A stretch of 64,000 nt of DNA, from positions 992,001-1,056,000 of the forward strand of contig NZ_CP065383.1 of NCBI RefSeq assembly GCF_015775515.1, written 5' to 3'. The DNA comes from Atribacter laminatus. Its GTDB lineage: Bacteria; Atribacterota; Atribacteria; Atribacterales; Atribacteraceae. The position numbers and the translations under genes were made by a program. This document shows positions 1 to 7,510 of the stretch, in pieces; the stretch's first letter is position 1; the number at the start of each line of letters is the position of its first letter. The notes beneath the pieces were generated by a model, which did no database searches, was not told where the DNA came from, and was given only the letters and a program-made list of their open reading frames with translations.

Positions 1-654
1 TTTATCTACGGGTCAAGGACGACACTACTAGTTGGATTGTTAACCGGGGCTTTTGCGGTATCAATTGGGGTATTGGTAGGTCTTTTTGCCGGTTATCACG
101 GAGGAGTCATTGATGAATTACTGATGGGTATTACTGATGTTGTCTTAATGATCCCAAGGATACCCTTAATAATCGTTCTTTCGGCTTTTTTACGTCCCAG
201 TGTAGGATTGATGATCCTGGTGATGAGTGTTTTGTGGTGGACCTCAACCGCTCGGGTAATCCGCTCTCGGACAATGCAGATCCGTACAATGGGTTTTGTT
301 GAAAGTGCTCGTTGTTTGGGATTTTCAAATTGGCATATTCTTTTTTATGAAATCTTGCCGAACATTGTTATGATCATCATTCCAGAATTTCTTATCACGG
401 TAGCTTCTGCCATGATATCAGAAGCCTCATTGTCTTTTTTAGGTTTGGGAGATCCTACGCTAAAAAGTTGGGGAATGATGATTCATCATGCTTTTCAGAG
501 AGGTGGATTCCTGAATGGAATGTGGTGGTGGTACATTCCACCAGGTATGGGTATTACATTATTTGTTTTATCAATGGTATTTTTAAGTTTTGCCTTTGAA
601 GAAACAGAAATTGGAATGGGAGAGGAAGTCGCCATTGTCCCTTTTAACCGTTGA
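1..654 (+). CDS. Peptide ABC transporter permease, DppC/OppC type (5' end outside window)
   Basis: The frame is open from base 1, so the gene starts upstream of the window and only about 217 C-terminal residues are visible. The protein is one of the two inner-membrane permeases of an oligopeptide/dipeptide importer. Several hydrophobic helices are visible, and the conserved cytoplasmic loop that docks on the ATPase is present, including SFLGLGDPTLKSWG, typical of the DppC branch. The stop overlaps the start of the next gene by about 20 bases, so this permease and the two ATPases behind it form one operon. The first permease and the binding protein are presumably further upstream. The substrate cannot be read from the sequence; peptide is the family default. 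Confidence 0.9.
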   Translation, partial: FIYGSRTTLLVGLLTGAFAVSIGVLVGLFAGYHGGVIDELLMGITDVVLMIPRIPLIIVLSAFLRPSVGLMILVMSVLWWTSTARVIRSRTMQIRTMGFVESARCLGFSNWHILFYEILPNIVMIIIPEFLITVASAMISEASLSFLGLGDPTLKSWGMMIHHAFQRGGFLNGMWWWYIPPGMGITLFVLSMVFLSFAFEETEIGMGEEVAIVPFNR

Positions 655-1573
655 AAGACTCAATGTTGTTTTTACCACTCACCAAGGGAAAGTTAAAGCA
701 GTAAAAAATGTATCGATGACGATTCCCCACCAGGAAACGCTGGCTTTAATCGGTGAAACCGGTTGCGGTAAGTCGGTGATAGCTCAATCGATTTTAAGGC
801 TTCTTCCCAGCAATGCTCAAATCAATGGAAGAATACTTTTCCAAGGTCGTGATTTGCTTCTGGTTGACGAAAAAACTATGGCTTCGATTCGCGGGAAAGA
901 GATTGCGATAATTTTTCAGAATCCATCTTTGGCTTTAAATCCAGTTTATTCTATTGGATGGCAGGTTGGAGAACCCTTTCGAATCCACCAAAGCGCTAAC
1001 CGAAACCAGTCAATTCAGGAGTCGGTTCGTCTTCTCTCCTACATGAAGCTTGATAAACCAGAGTCGGCGGTAAAAATGTATCCTTTTGAGTTTTCAGGAG
1101 GCATGAACCAAAGAGCACTAATCGCTTCTGCTCTGGCTCTTCATCCCAATCTCATCATTGCTGACGAGCCAACTCAAGGGTTGGATAGAACATTGATTAA
1201 ACAAATAATTGAACAGCTTGATCGAGCTCGAAAAATTCATTCATCATCGATGTTGCTTATTACCCATGATTTAACGGTAGCTCGGTCAATATCAGATTGG
1301 ATTATGGTTATGTATGCTGGAGAAATAGTTGAGCAAGTCCCCACTTTGGACTTTTTTCAATCACCGATGCACCCCTATTCTCAAGGTCTGCTTCAAAGTC
1401 TTCCAGAGAATGGATTTCATCCCATACCTGGGCAGTCTCCTTCGATGATTGAAAATCTTTCAGGATGCCAGTTCCATCCCCGTTGTCAGTGGGCAAGAGA
1501 ACAATGCCGTTGGGAAAGGCCTGGACTATTGCCTATCAATGGGCGGATGGTAAGGTGTTTTTTATATGATTGA
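635..1573 (+). CDS. Peptide ABC transporter ATP-binding protein, OppD/DppD type
   Basis: This is the first of the two ATPases that energise the peptide importer. Walker A (GETGCGKS) lies near residue 40, followed by the signature FSGGMNQR and Walker B (LIIADEPTQGLD). The C-terminal oligopeptide-transporter extension is present with a CxFHPRCxxAxxxC pattern, which in this family binds an Fe-S cluster or forms a conserved cysteine motif. I place the start at TTG 635 because AGAGGAAG lies at a normal distance before it; an earlier in-frame TTG at 590 has no such site. The gene overlaps the permease before it and the next ATPase by 8 bases (1566-1573). Confidence 0.9.
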   Translation: MSLLTVERLNVVFTTHQGKVKAVKNVSMTIPHQETLALIGETGCGKSVIAQSILRLLPSNAQINGRILFQGRDLLLVDEKTMASIRGKEIAIIFQNPSLALNPVYSIGWQVGEPFRIHQSANRNQSIQESVRLLSYMKLDKPESAVKMYPFEFSGGMNQRALIASALALHPNLIIADEPTQGLDRTLIKQIIEQLDRARKIHSSSMLLITHDLTVARSISDWIMVMYAGEIVEQVPTLDFFQSPMHPYSQGLLQSLPENGFHPIPGQSPSMIENLSGCQFHPRCQWAREQCRWERPGLLPINGRMVRCFLYD

Positions 1574-2261
1574 ACTTCAAAATGTTTCTTATGAATATTC
1601 CAAAGGCTGGCCAAGAAAACAACACCAAATCGTTCTGAGCGATATTTCGGTTAAACTCTGTATGGGAAAAACCTTTGGGCTTATGGGACATTCTGGAACC
1701 GGTAAAACAACTTTAGGTAAAATTGTTGTCGGTTTAATGAAATCCTATTCGGGAAAGATTTCCTTTCACGGAAAGGATATATCACAACTGAAATCCCCAG
1801 ATTGGCTCTTTTTTCGTCGCAAGGTTCAAATGCTTTTTCAAGACCCTCAAGGATCGTTAAATCCTAAAAAAAGGATAGACGCTTCCTTGCGTGATGTCCT
1901 CAAAATTACCAAAATTCCTTTTAATCAGCAGAAACAAGCCATTGAAGATGTTCTAAAAACCGTTGGTCTTTCAACCGACTTTTTATTGCGCTATCCAGCT
2001 CAACTTTCTGGAGGTCAGAATCAACGAATTTCTTTAGCTCGGATTTTGTTGTTGAAACCCGAGTTTATCGTTTTAGATGAACCGACTTCAGCATTAGATA
2101 TATCGGTTCAAGCTCAAATACTTTTTCTTCTTGGTGAGCTTCAAAAGAATCATGGTTTGGGATTTCTTTTTATTTCTCATGATCCTGAAGTCATTCAATT
2201 TATGTCCCACTCAATAGGAATACTTAAAGATGGAAGCTTGGATATCATTCAAGAGGGATAA
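1566..2261 (+). CDS. Peptide ABC transporter ATP-binding protein, OppF/DppF type, short form
   Basis: Second ATPase of the peptide importer. Walker A (GHSGTGKT, near residue 41), signature LSGGQNQR and Walker B (FIVLDEPTSALD) are intact. At 231 residues it is clearly shorter than usual OppF proteins (about 310-330) because it stops soon after the nucleotide-binding core and lacks the C-terminal oligopeptide-transporter extension that its partner keeps. The translational overlap with the preceding gene argues for coupled expression. The short form looks natural, since the end is followed at once by a well-formed downstream gene, rather than being a frameshift remnant. Confidence 0.87.
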   Translation: MIELQNVSYEYSKGWPRKQHQIVLSDISVKLCMGKTFGLMGHSGTGKTTLGKIVVGLMKSYSGKISFHGKDISQLKSPDWLFFRRKVQMLFQDPQGSLNPKKRIDASLRDVLKITKIPFNQQKQAIEDVLKTVGLSTDFLLRYPAQLSGGQNQRISLARILLLKPEFIVLDEPTSALDISVQAQILFLLGELQKNHGLGFLFISHDPEVIQFMSHSIGILKDGSLDIIQEG

Positions 2262-2265
2262 ATAA

Positions 2266-2886
2266 ATGAAATATACTGAATATATATGGGATTTTGACGG
2301 TACCCTGTTTGATACCTATCCGGTTATGGTAAAAGCCTTCCAAAGAGCTTTGAGAGAACTAGGAATAGAAGAAAAACCTGATACTTTACTTCTCTTTATG
2401 AAAAAATCAATAGCTGAGACGATTGATTATTACCAAAGTCGTTACCAACTGGAAGAGTTGTTCTTCAAAAGGTATTTAGAAATTCGTCGTTCCTATTCTC
2501 TGGATGAACAACCACCTTACTCTGGAGCAATGAAGGTTTGTTGCCAGATTGTCCAACAGGGAGGAAGGAACTTTATCGTCAGCCATCGGGAATCTTCTTC
2601 TCTCTATGCCCTTCTTGATCATTATGGAATGAGGCAACTTTTTACTGAAATTATAACCGGCGATGATGGATTTGAAAGAAAACCAAGCCCGGAAGCCTTT
2701 CTTTATCTGATTAAAAAAAATCAGTTAAAAAAGGAATCGACCTTGGCAATTGGGGATCGAATCCTCGACATACAGGCCGGTCGAGAAGCTGGAATTAAAA
2801 CGGTTTTCATTAATTTGAATGATGATTTAGATTGCGATTTGGCTGATTTTAAGATTCATTCTCTCGAAGAAGCATTGAGCTTGTAG
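2266..2886 (+). CDS. HAD-superfamily hydrolase, phosphoglycolate-phosphatase-like
   Basis: A 206-residue phosphatase of the haloacid dehalogenase superfamily. Motif I is DFDGTLFD at residues 9-16, with the nucleophilic and acid-base aspartates. Motif II is the Ser in IVSHRE near residue 106, and motif III/IV are the lysine in ERKPSPEAF and the aspartates of IGDRILDIQAG. The helical cap between motifs I and II identifies subfamily I, which includes Gph and PGMB-like enzymes; the substrate cannot be told. The gene begins 4 bases after the OppF-like stop, so it is co-transcribed with the transporter, although a direct role in peptide uptake is not implied. Confidence 0.85.
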   Translation: MKYTEYIWDFDGTLFDTYPVMVKAFQRALRELGIEEKPDTLLLFMKKSIAETIDYYQSRYQLEELFFKRYLEIRRSYSLDEQPPYSGAMKVCCQIVQQGGRNFIVSHRESSSLYALLDHYGMRQLFTEIITGDDGFERKPSPEAFLYLIKKNQLKKESTLAIGDRILDIQAGREAGIKTVFINLNDDLDCDLADFKIHSLEEALSL

Positions 2887-2889
2887 GAT

Positions 2890-3040
2890 AGACCTTCTTG
2901 ATACCTATCAGCATCAGATGAGAATGAAAACCAAGATTCGACATGCCATGGCAGGTCGCTACATTAATTACTGAATGGGCACAATGTATTGTGCCCATTC
3001 ATTTTTATATTCTTTGGTAGAGGCTTAATGTTATCAAAAA
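2890..3040. repeat. Dispersed composite repeat (palindrome type)
   Basis: Shortened copy of a composite repeat also seen at about 22880-23035, 35260-35475 and (reverse) 54340-54500. It contains the AGGATAGACCTTC module, then the near-perfect 18-bp palindrome GACATGCCATGG with its other half at 2940-2957 (one mismatch), then a module with inverted ends at 2973-3000. Confidence 0.7.
2973..3000 (+). terminator. Hairpin, probable terminator after the peptide-transporter operon
   Basis: A perfect 13-bp stem (GAATGGGCACAAT and its complement) with a 2-base spacer is followed by a T-rich run (ATTTTTATATTC). It lies within the dispersed repeat, so the terminator role may be incidental. Confidence 0.5.
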
Positions 3041-3054
3041 TCGGCCAGTGATAT

Positions 3055-3810
3055 TTAAAATAAATCATCATTTAAGAATTTCATAGCAATTTGGCGAAAT
3101 TCCTTGTTGCGGCTTATGAGGAAGGGATGATATCCATTGGGAAAAAGGAGAACCAATGACTTTTTTATCTGAAGAGCTAATTTTGAAACCTTTTCTTCAA
3201 TGTGCGAAATAGCTTCATCCCTTAAGCTTCCAGTAAAAAGAACTGGTCCAGAAATTTTAGACAAATCCCCATTCAGAAGAGGGAGATTGTTTTCAGCGAC
3301 CCGTTCTAACATCGCAGTATCGAGATCGATCACTCTTTCCCAATCTGCTCCATGGATATTCTTCCAATAATCAGCCATCGGCGTTTTTTTGGAATGCTCT
3401 CTTCCAGCTTTAATTGCCGATACTTCATTTTGAATCAGGCAATTTCCAGGAGAACTATCAGCGATAATGTGATCAACCAGGTCAGGTTTCTGCATGGTTA
3501 AATTTAAAGCCACCGTTGATCCACCGCTGGTCCCAATGATATCAATTTGGGAAAGTTTTAAAGCTTGGCATAAGAATAAGGCTACTTGCGAATTATAGTA
3601 CCAGAAGTCGTCCCTTAAGGAAGACAATCGATCAGACTTTCCAAATCCTGGAGAATCAATGGCAATAACCAGGCGATTTTTGGAAAAAAAGGTGATATCT
3701 TGGCTAAACATCTCTGAGGAAACGGTATTTCCATGGAGAAGCAAAAGTGGTTTTCCTGAACCTTCAATCCGATAAAAGACTTTCAAACCATCATACTCAA
3801 AAAAAGGCAT
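3055..3810 (-). CDS. Alpha/beta-fold hydrolase
   Basis: A 251-residue hydrolase of the alpha/beta superfamily. The oxyanion HG motif is in LLLHGNTVS. The nucleophile elbow is GTSGGS (Ser in G-x-S-x-G), an acid follows in SLRDEA, and the catalytic His is in GYHPFL near the C-terminus. The substrate cannot be named; esters, lactones and C-C bonds are all possible in the family. The start is ATG at 3810 because AGGAGG lies directly upstream at good spacing. The longer frame adds 13 residues without a ribosome-binding site. The gene stands alone, separated from the symporter gene before it by a strong hairpin. Confidence 0.85.
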   Translation of the reverse strand: MPFFEYDGLKVFYRIEGSGKPLLLLHGNTVSSEMFSQDITFFSKNRLVIAIDSPGFGKSDRLSSLRDDFWYYNSQVALFLCQALKLSQIDIIGTSGGSTVALNLTMQKPDLVDHIIADSSPGNCLIQNEVSAIKAGREHSKKTPMADYWKNIHGADWERVIDLDTAMLERVAENNLPLLNGDLSKISGPVLFTGSLRDEAISHIEEKVSKLALQIKKSLVLLFPNGYHPFLISRNKEFRQIAMKFLNDDLF

Positions 3811-3866
3811 GGAATTCCTCCTGATTTGAAAATGTTTCAGTTTCTTCAAGTAATGGGTTCAATTAA

Positions 3867-3919
3867 AAATATCGGGCAACATTACAATAAAGAACAATGT
3901 AAATCATCGCCCGATATTT
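3867..3919 (-). terminator. Hairpin terminator of the symporter gene
   Basis: Inverted arms of 11 bases (AAATATCGGGC at 3867-3877 and its complement at 3909-3919) lie just beyond the stop of the minus-strand symporter gene. On the minus strand the second arm is followed by a T-rich stretch. Confidence 0.6.
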
Positions 3920-3953
3920 AAATAATATCATATTTTAAGCTGATTGAAGATAT

Positions 3954-5561
3954 TTATTTCTCTTTCTTTATAACTCCATTAAAACAGAGTTGGTGATGAG
4001 ATTCGTCAATTTTTTTGGTAAAAAGACTAATAAGAATAGTCACCACAGCTGAAATAGGTAGTGCGATAACGATGGGATCTACTACATTCCAGGGATGACC
4101 CCAGAGCGCTGGTTTTCCAAAAAGTGCAGCAACCAATCCAATCACCTTTGATTCACTTTCATGAACGAATAGGAACCAAAAGATGCTAATGAAAAACCCA
4201 CTCAACATTCCGGCGATAGCTCCAGCTTTAGTTATTTTGCGAGAGTAGAGTCCACCTACATACATCGGGAGGAGGGCAGAGGCACATAAACCCATGAAGA
4301 GCGATGTTCCTCGAGCAATGATTGCAGTTCCGGCTTCAAAGAAACGTGGGAGTGCCCAGGCAAGGAAAGTGCTGATTAATATTCCAATTGAGGTTCCCAA
4401 TCGACTCAAGCTCATGGAGGTTTTTCTCTTCAGTAGCGTTTCAACAATATCCCGACTTAAAGAGGTCCCCATGGTATGATATTGACCACTCAGGGTTGAC
4501 ATGGCAGCCGAAAAGAGAGTAACCAGGAAAATAATTCCAAACCAACCTGGCATGACTTTTTGAATAAAAAGAGGAATAATCGCATCCACGTTTTTGTTGG
4601 CGGATAAAAAGGAGATTTGCTGCTGAGATTGGAAGAAGTAAACATTTGAGAGAGCGCCAACAACGAAAGCGACACCAGTCATAAAAAGAATGAAGATTCC
4701 ACCAATTAATGTTGCCCGATTTAACTCGCGGGTGCTTTTTACTGTCATAAAACGGACTACCAGCTGAGGTTGGGCAAGTACACCAATGCCGACTCCTAAA
4801 ACAATAGTGGAAACAACCGTCCACCAGAGATTGCTTCCCAGGGCAGGCATGGAAGTGAAACCGAGATGCCCTCGAGCACCAAAAATTTCAGTAATTTGTG
4901 GATTTAATGAGGCTAATGATTCATGGGCATTCACAATCCCTCCCAACCGGGAATAGGTCACGCCAATCAAAATAATCATTGCCAGGAGCATAATTGATCC
5001 TTGAAAAGCGTTGGTATACATGACACCTTTCAAGCCACCCATGATGACGTAAATAGCTACGATTGCAGAAAAAACAAAAAGACCGACGTCATAATTAATG
5101 TTAAAATTAACCACCAGAATTTGGACGGCTCCCATGAGAACAGCGGCGATGTAAATCGGCAAAAACACGAATATCATAATACCACTAAAAATTTCGATGA
5201 ATCGCGATTGATATCTTTTTCCTAAAAATTCTGGGAAGGTATGGCAATCCAAATTAACACCCATAGCGCGAGTTCGATGACCAAAAAACACAAAGGCGAT
5301 AAAAATTCCTACAAAAATATTGAGAAAAGTAAGCCAGAGCATGCTCAATCCATAAAGGGCAGCTGCTCCGCCAAAACCTACAATTGCTGATGTACTAATG
5401 AAGGTAGCGCCATAAGACATTGCCATTAAATATGGGTGGGCGCTTCTTCCTGCTAGCAAATAATCTGTTGCATTTTGAGTTCGGCGATATCCAAGATATC
5501 CTAAATAACCAGTCAATAGCATATAAACTAATACTGATAGAATTAAAACGATTTGATTCAT
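3954..5561 (-). CDS. Sodium:solute symporter family (SSF) transporter
   Basis: A 535-residue polytopic membrane protein with about 13 hydrophobic segments. It shows the SSF arrangement: an N-terminal GYLGYRRTQNATDYLLAGR stretch after helix 1, glycine-rich SYGATFISTSAIVGFGG in helix 2, and the conserved SAAMSTLSGQYHTMGTSLSRD region near residue 360 that forms part of the sodium site in this family. Such carriers move proline, pantothenate, sugars, acetate or other solutes with sodium. The substrate cannot be decided here. The small gene 30 bases upstream encodes the accessory protein often paired with this SSF subgroup, which supports a two-gene operon. Confidence 0.9.
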   Translation of the reverse strand: MNQIVLILSVLVYMLLTGYLGYLGYRRTQNATDYLLAGRSAHPYLMAMSYGATFISTSAIVGFGGAAALYGLSMLWLTFLNIFVGIFIAFVFFGHRTRAMGVNLDCHTFPEFLGKRYQSRFIEIFSGIMIFVFLPIYIAAVLMGAVQILVVNFNINYDVGLFVFSAIVAIYVIMGGLKGVMYTNAFQGSIMLLAMIILIGVTYSRLGGIVNAHESLASLNPQITEIFGARGHLGFTSMPALGSNLWWTVVSTIVLGVGIGVLAQPQLVVRFMTVKSTRELNRATLIGGIFILFMTGVAFVVGALSNVYFFQSQQQISFLSANKNVDAIIPLFIQKVMPGWFGIIFLVTLFSAAMSTLSGQYHTMGTSLSRDIVETLLKRKTSMSLSRLGTSIGILISTFLAWALPRFFEAGTAIIARGTSLFMGLCASALLPMYVGGLYSRKITKAGAIAGMLSGFFISIFWFLFVHESESKVIGLVAALFGKPALWGHPWNVVDPIVIALPISAVVTILISLFTKKIDESHHQLCFNGVIKKEK

Positions 5562-5591
5562 CTTAGTTCTTCCCCTTCCTGAATTTTCAAG

Positions 5592-5768
5592 TTACAGCTC
5601 TTCTTCCAACTCCTTTTCTTCTTTCTGCCACTCAACCAATTTGACCGGTTCGATCGGTTTTTCACCGCCTTGATTCCAGTATAAAATGCCATAAATTACA
5701 CATAGTAAGGAACTAGCAATGCAGAGAATATAGAGGAGAGCAATGGTAAAGTCATGTAAACCCAGCAT
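5592..5768 (-). CDS. Symporter small accessory protein
   Basis: A 58-residue protein with a short N-terminus (MLGLHDFTIAL), one strong membrane helix (LLYILCIASSLLCVIYGIL) and a charged Glu/Lys tail. The composition and the position right before an SSF symporter match the small accessory proteins that accompany these carriers in many bacteria and archaea. I choose ATG 5768 because AAGGAG lies 8 bases before it; the GTG three codons earlier touches that site. The role is likely to stabilise or assemble the carrier in the membrane, which is inferred from the pairing. Confidence 0.75.
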   Translation of the reverse strand: MLGLHDFTIALLYILCIASSLLCVIYGILYWNQGGEKPIEPVKLVEWQKEEKELEEEL

Positions 5769-5884
5769 ATTTCCCACTCCTTCGGTTAAAATTTAAATTG
5801 TGACAATTGTAGCAAAAGAAGGTGAAAAAACAATAGAAAATTTAAAAAAAAGAGATAATTTTTAGTTATGATAAATAGCTTACA

Positions 5885-6130
5885 TTACGAGGATGGTTCA
5901 GGGTCGGTATCTTGTTGTTCATTCTCTTCTTTTTCAATTTCACTTAATAATTTATCAAGCTCTTCTTGAGTTTTTCTCAATTTGCTCTTACAAATTTGGC
6001 TCAAGACTGTCGCACGTTTTACCTTTTCGGCTAAAAGATCAACATCAATTTCTCCATTTTCAATTTCATCGACTATTTTCTCTAATTCCTCAAGAGCTTG
6101 TTTATAGCTTATATGATCCTTTTTATTCAT
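5885..6130 (-). CDS. xseB: Exodeoxyribonuclease VII small subunit
   Basis: An 81-residue, all-helical, highly charged protein with the XseB core: YKQALEELEKIVDEIENGE, then a second helix ending in KCKL-like residues (CKSKLRKTQEELDKLL). Several copies assemble with one XseA to form exonuclease VII, which degrades single-stranded DNA from both ends into acid-soluble oligonucleotides. Its start overlaps the end of xseA by 4 bases, the usual arrangement. The Glu/Asp-rich tail after residue 66 is not conserved in the family. Confidence 0.93.
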   Translation of the reverse strand: MNKKDHISYKQALEELEKIVDEIENGEIDVDLLAEKVKRATVLSQICKSKLRKTQEELDKLLSEIEKEENEQQDTDPEPSS

Positions 6131-7446
6131 GATTTATCCTCCACTTTGCTCAATATTAATCCATCGAGAAGCTGTGTTGTAATAATTTGGCCTGATTTCG
6201 CTTGTTTAACACTGGTAAGAAGGTTTCCATTCATTCGGGCAATACTAAACCCTCGTTTCATGAGATTTATTGGATTAAAATGATACATAAATTGTTCAAG
6301 GAGCAAATGTTTGTTCTTGGCTTCTTGGAATTTTTGCCGAAAAACCGCATTCACTTTTTGTAAGATTAGAGACAAGCGATTTTGATGGTCAGAAAAATAT
6401 TTACGACTTGCCAGGCAAAAACGAATTGCTAAAAGTTGATATGTTGAAAAAGTATGTGACAAAATATTTTTCAAAGCGTGGTTCAAATTGTTGAGATTTT
6501 CTTGGAGTGAAAAGCGTGAATTTTCTAATAATCGGTCAGAGTAACGAATTATACTGTTTTGTAATTCTTCAATCTGAGTTTCAAAAAGACGAATTCCAGA
6601 GATTAAAAAATCAGCAACTGCAGTTGGGGTTTTTTTCTTGGTATGAGCAACCATGTCAACCACGGTGTCATCGCGCTCATGTCCGATGCCAGTCACTACT
6701 GGTAAGGGAAAGCGAGCAATTTCTGCAGAAAGTTCATAATCATCAAAACAACTTAGGTCAATTTGAGAGCCACCACCTCGAATAATCACCACCAAATCGA
6801 ATAAATCAATTTGTTTTTTAATTTTTTGAAGGGCAGCTATTATCGAGAATGATGCCTCTTCTCCCTGCATTAAGGCTTGGAATAAACTGAGAGAGAACTG
6901 ATATCCATAAGAATTTTCCTGGAGGTGGGTCATAAAATCGCCATAACCAGCAGCTGTCGGGGAGGATATAATGGCAATGCGCTGGGGAACTAAAGGAAGG
7001 AGAAGAGATTTATTCAATTCTAATAGGTTTTCTCGTAAAAGGCGTTCCACCGTCTCTCTTTTTTTTCGGGCCATCTCTCCGGTCGAATAGGTAGGATCAA
7101 TATCTTTAATATTGAGACTCAATCCATATACTTCATGGTATTGAACCTGAGCACTAAAGAGGATTTTCATGCCTCTTTTAAGGGTTTCTCCAGTTGCTTT
7201 TTCAAATTTATAGGAAAGAGATCGGTAATTATAAGCCCAGATCGTAGCTCTGGCTTGAGCGATGACCTTCTCCTCATTTTTATCGACTAATTCTAAATAA
7301 CAATGACCATTTTGATTTTCTTTAATGTTGGCGATTTCTGCTACAATCCATATATATTCCGGAAAGTTATCCCCAACAACTTTCCGGATGAGAACGCATA
7401 AATCATATAGACTGATAAATTGTGAAGCAATCATTTGATTAACCAT
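6127..7446 (-). CDS. xseA: Exodeoxyribonuclease VII large subunit
   Basis: A 439-residue catalytic subunit of exonuclease VII. The N-terminal OB-fold occupies roughly residues 10-110 (WIVAEIANIKENQNGHCYLELVD). The catalytic core follows with IAIISSPTAAGYGDF, the glycine-rich VVIIRGGGSQIDL and VTGIGHERDDTVVD. A long coiled-coil arm (about 280-390) binds XseB copies, and the C-terminal segment INLMKRGFSIAR is typical. Length matches the family. No strong ribosome-binding site precedes the first ATG; the internal ATG four codons later is an alternative start. xseB follows with a 4-base overlap. Confidence 0.93.
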   Translation of the reverse strand: MVNQMIASQFISLYDLCVLIRKVVGDNFPEYIWIVAEIANIKENQNGHCYLELVDKNEEKVIAQARATIWAYNYRSLSYKFEKATGETLKRGMKILFSAQVQYHEVYGLSLNIKDIDPTYSTGEMARKKRETVERLLRENLLELNKSLLLPLVPQRIAIISSPTAAGYGDFMTHLQENSYGYQFSLSLFQALMQGEEASFSIIAALQKIKKQIDLFDLVVIIRGGGSQIDLSCFDDYELSAEIARFPLPVVTGIGHERDDTVVDMVAHTKKKTPTAVADFLISGIRLFETQIEELQNSIIRYSDRLLENSRFSLQENLNNLNHALKNILSHTFSTYQLLAIRFCLASRKYFSDHQNRLSLILQKVNAVFRQKFQEAKNKHLLLEQFMYHFNPINLMKRGFSIARMNGNLLTSVKQAKSGQIITTQLLDGLILSKVEDKS

Positions 7447-7510
7447 TAATTTTTTCCGATTCTAAAATATGTAATCGCTTGGTTGAATAGATCAATAAAA
7501 ATTGACTCAA

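Noticed and set aside
1566-2261. OppF-like gene as a frameshifted pseudogene
   Set aside because: It ends cleanly, is followed after 4 bases by a normal gene, and no remnant of the missing C-terminal extension is visible in other frames.
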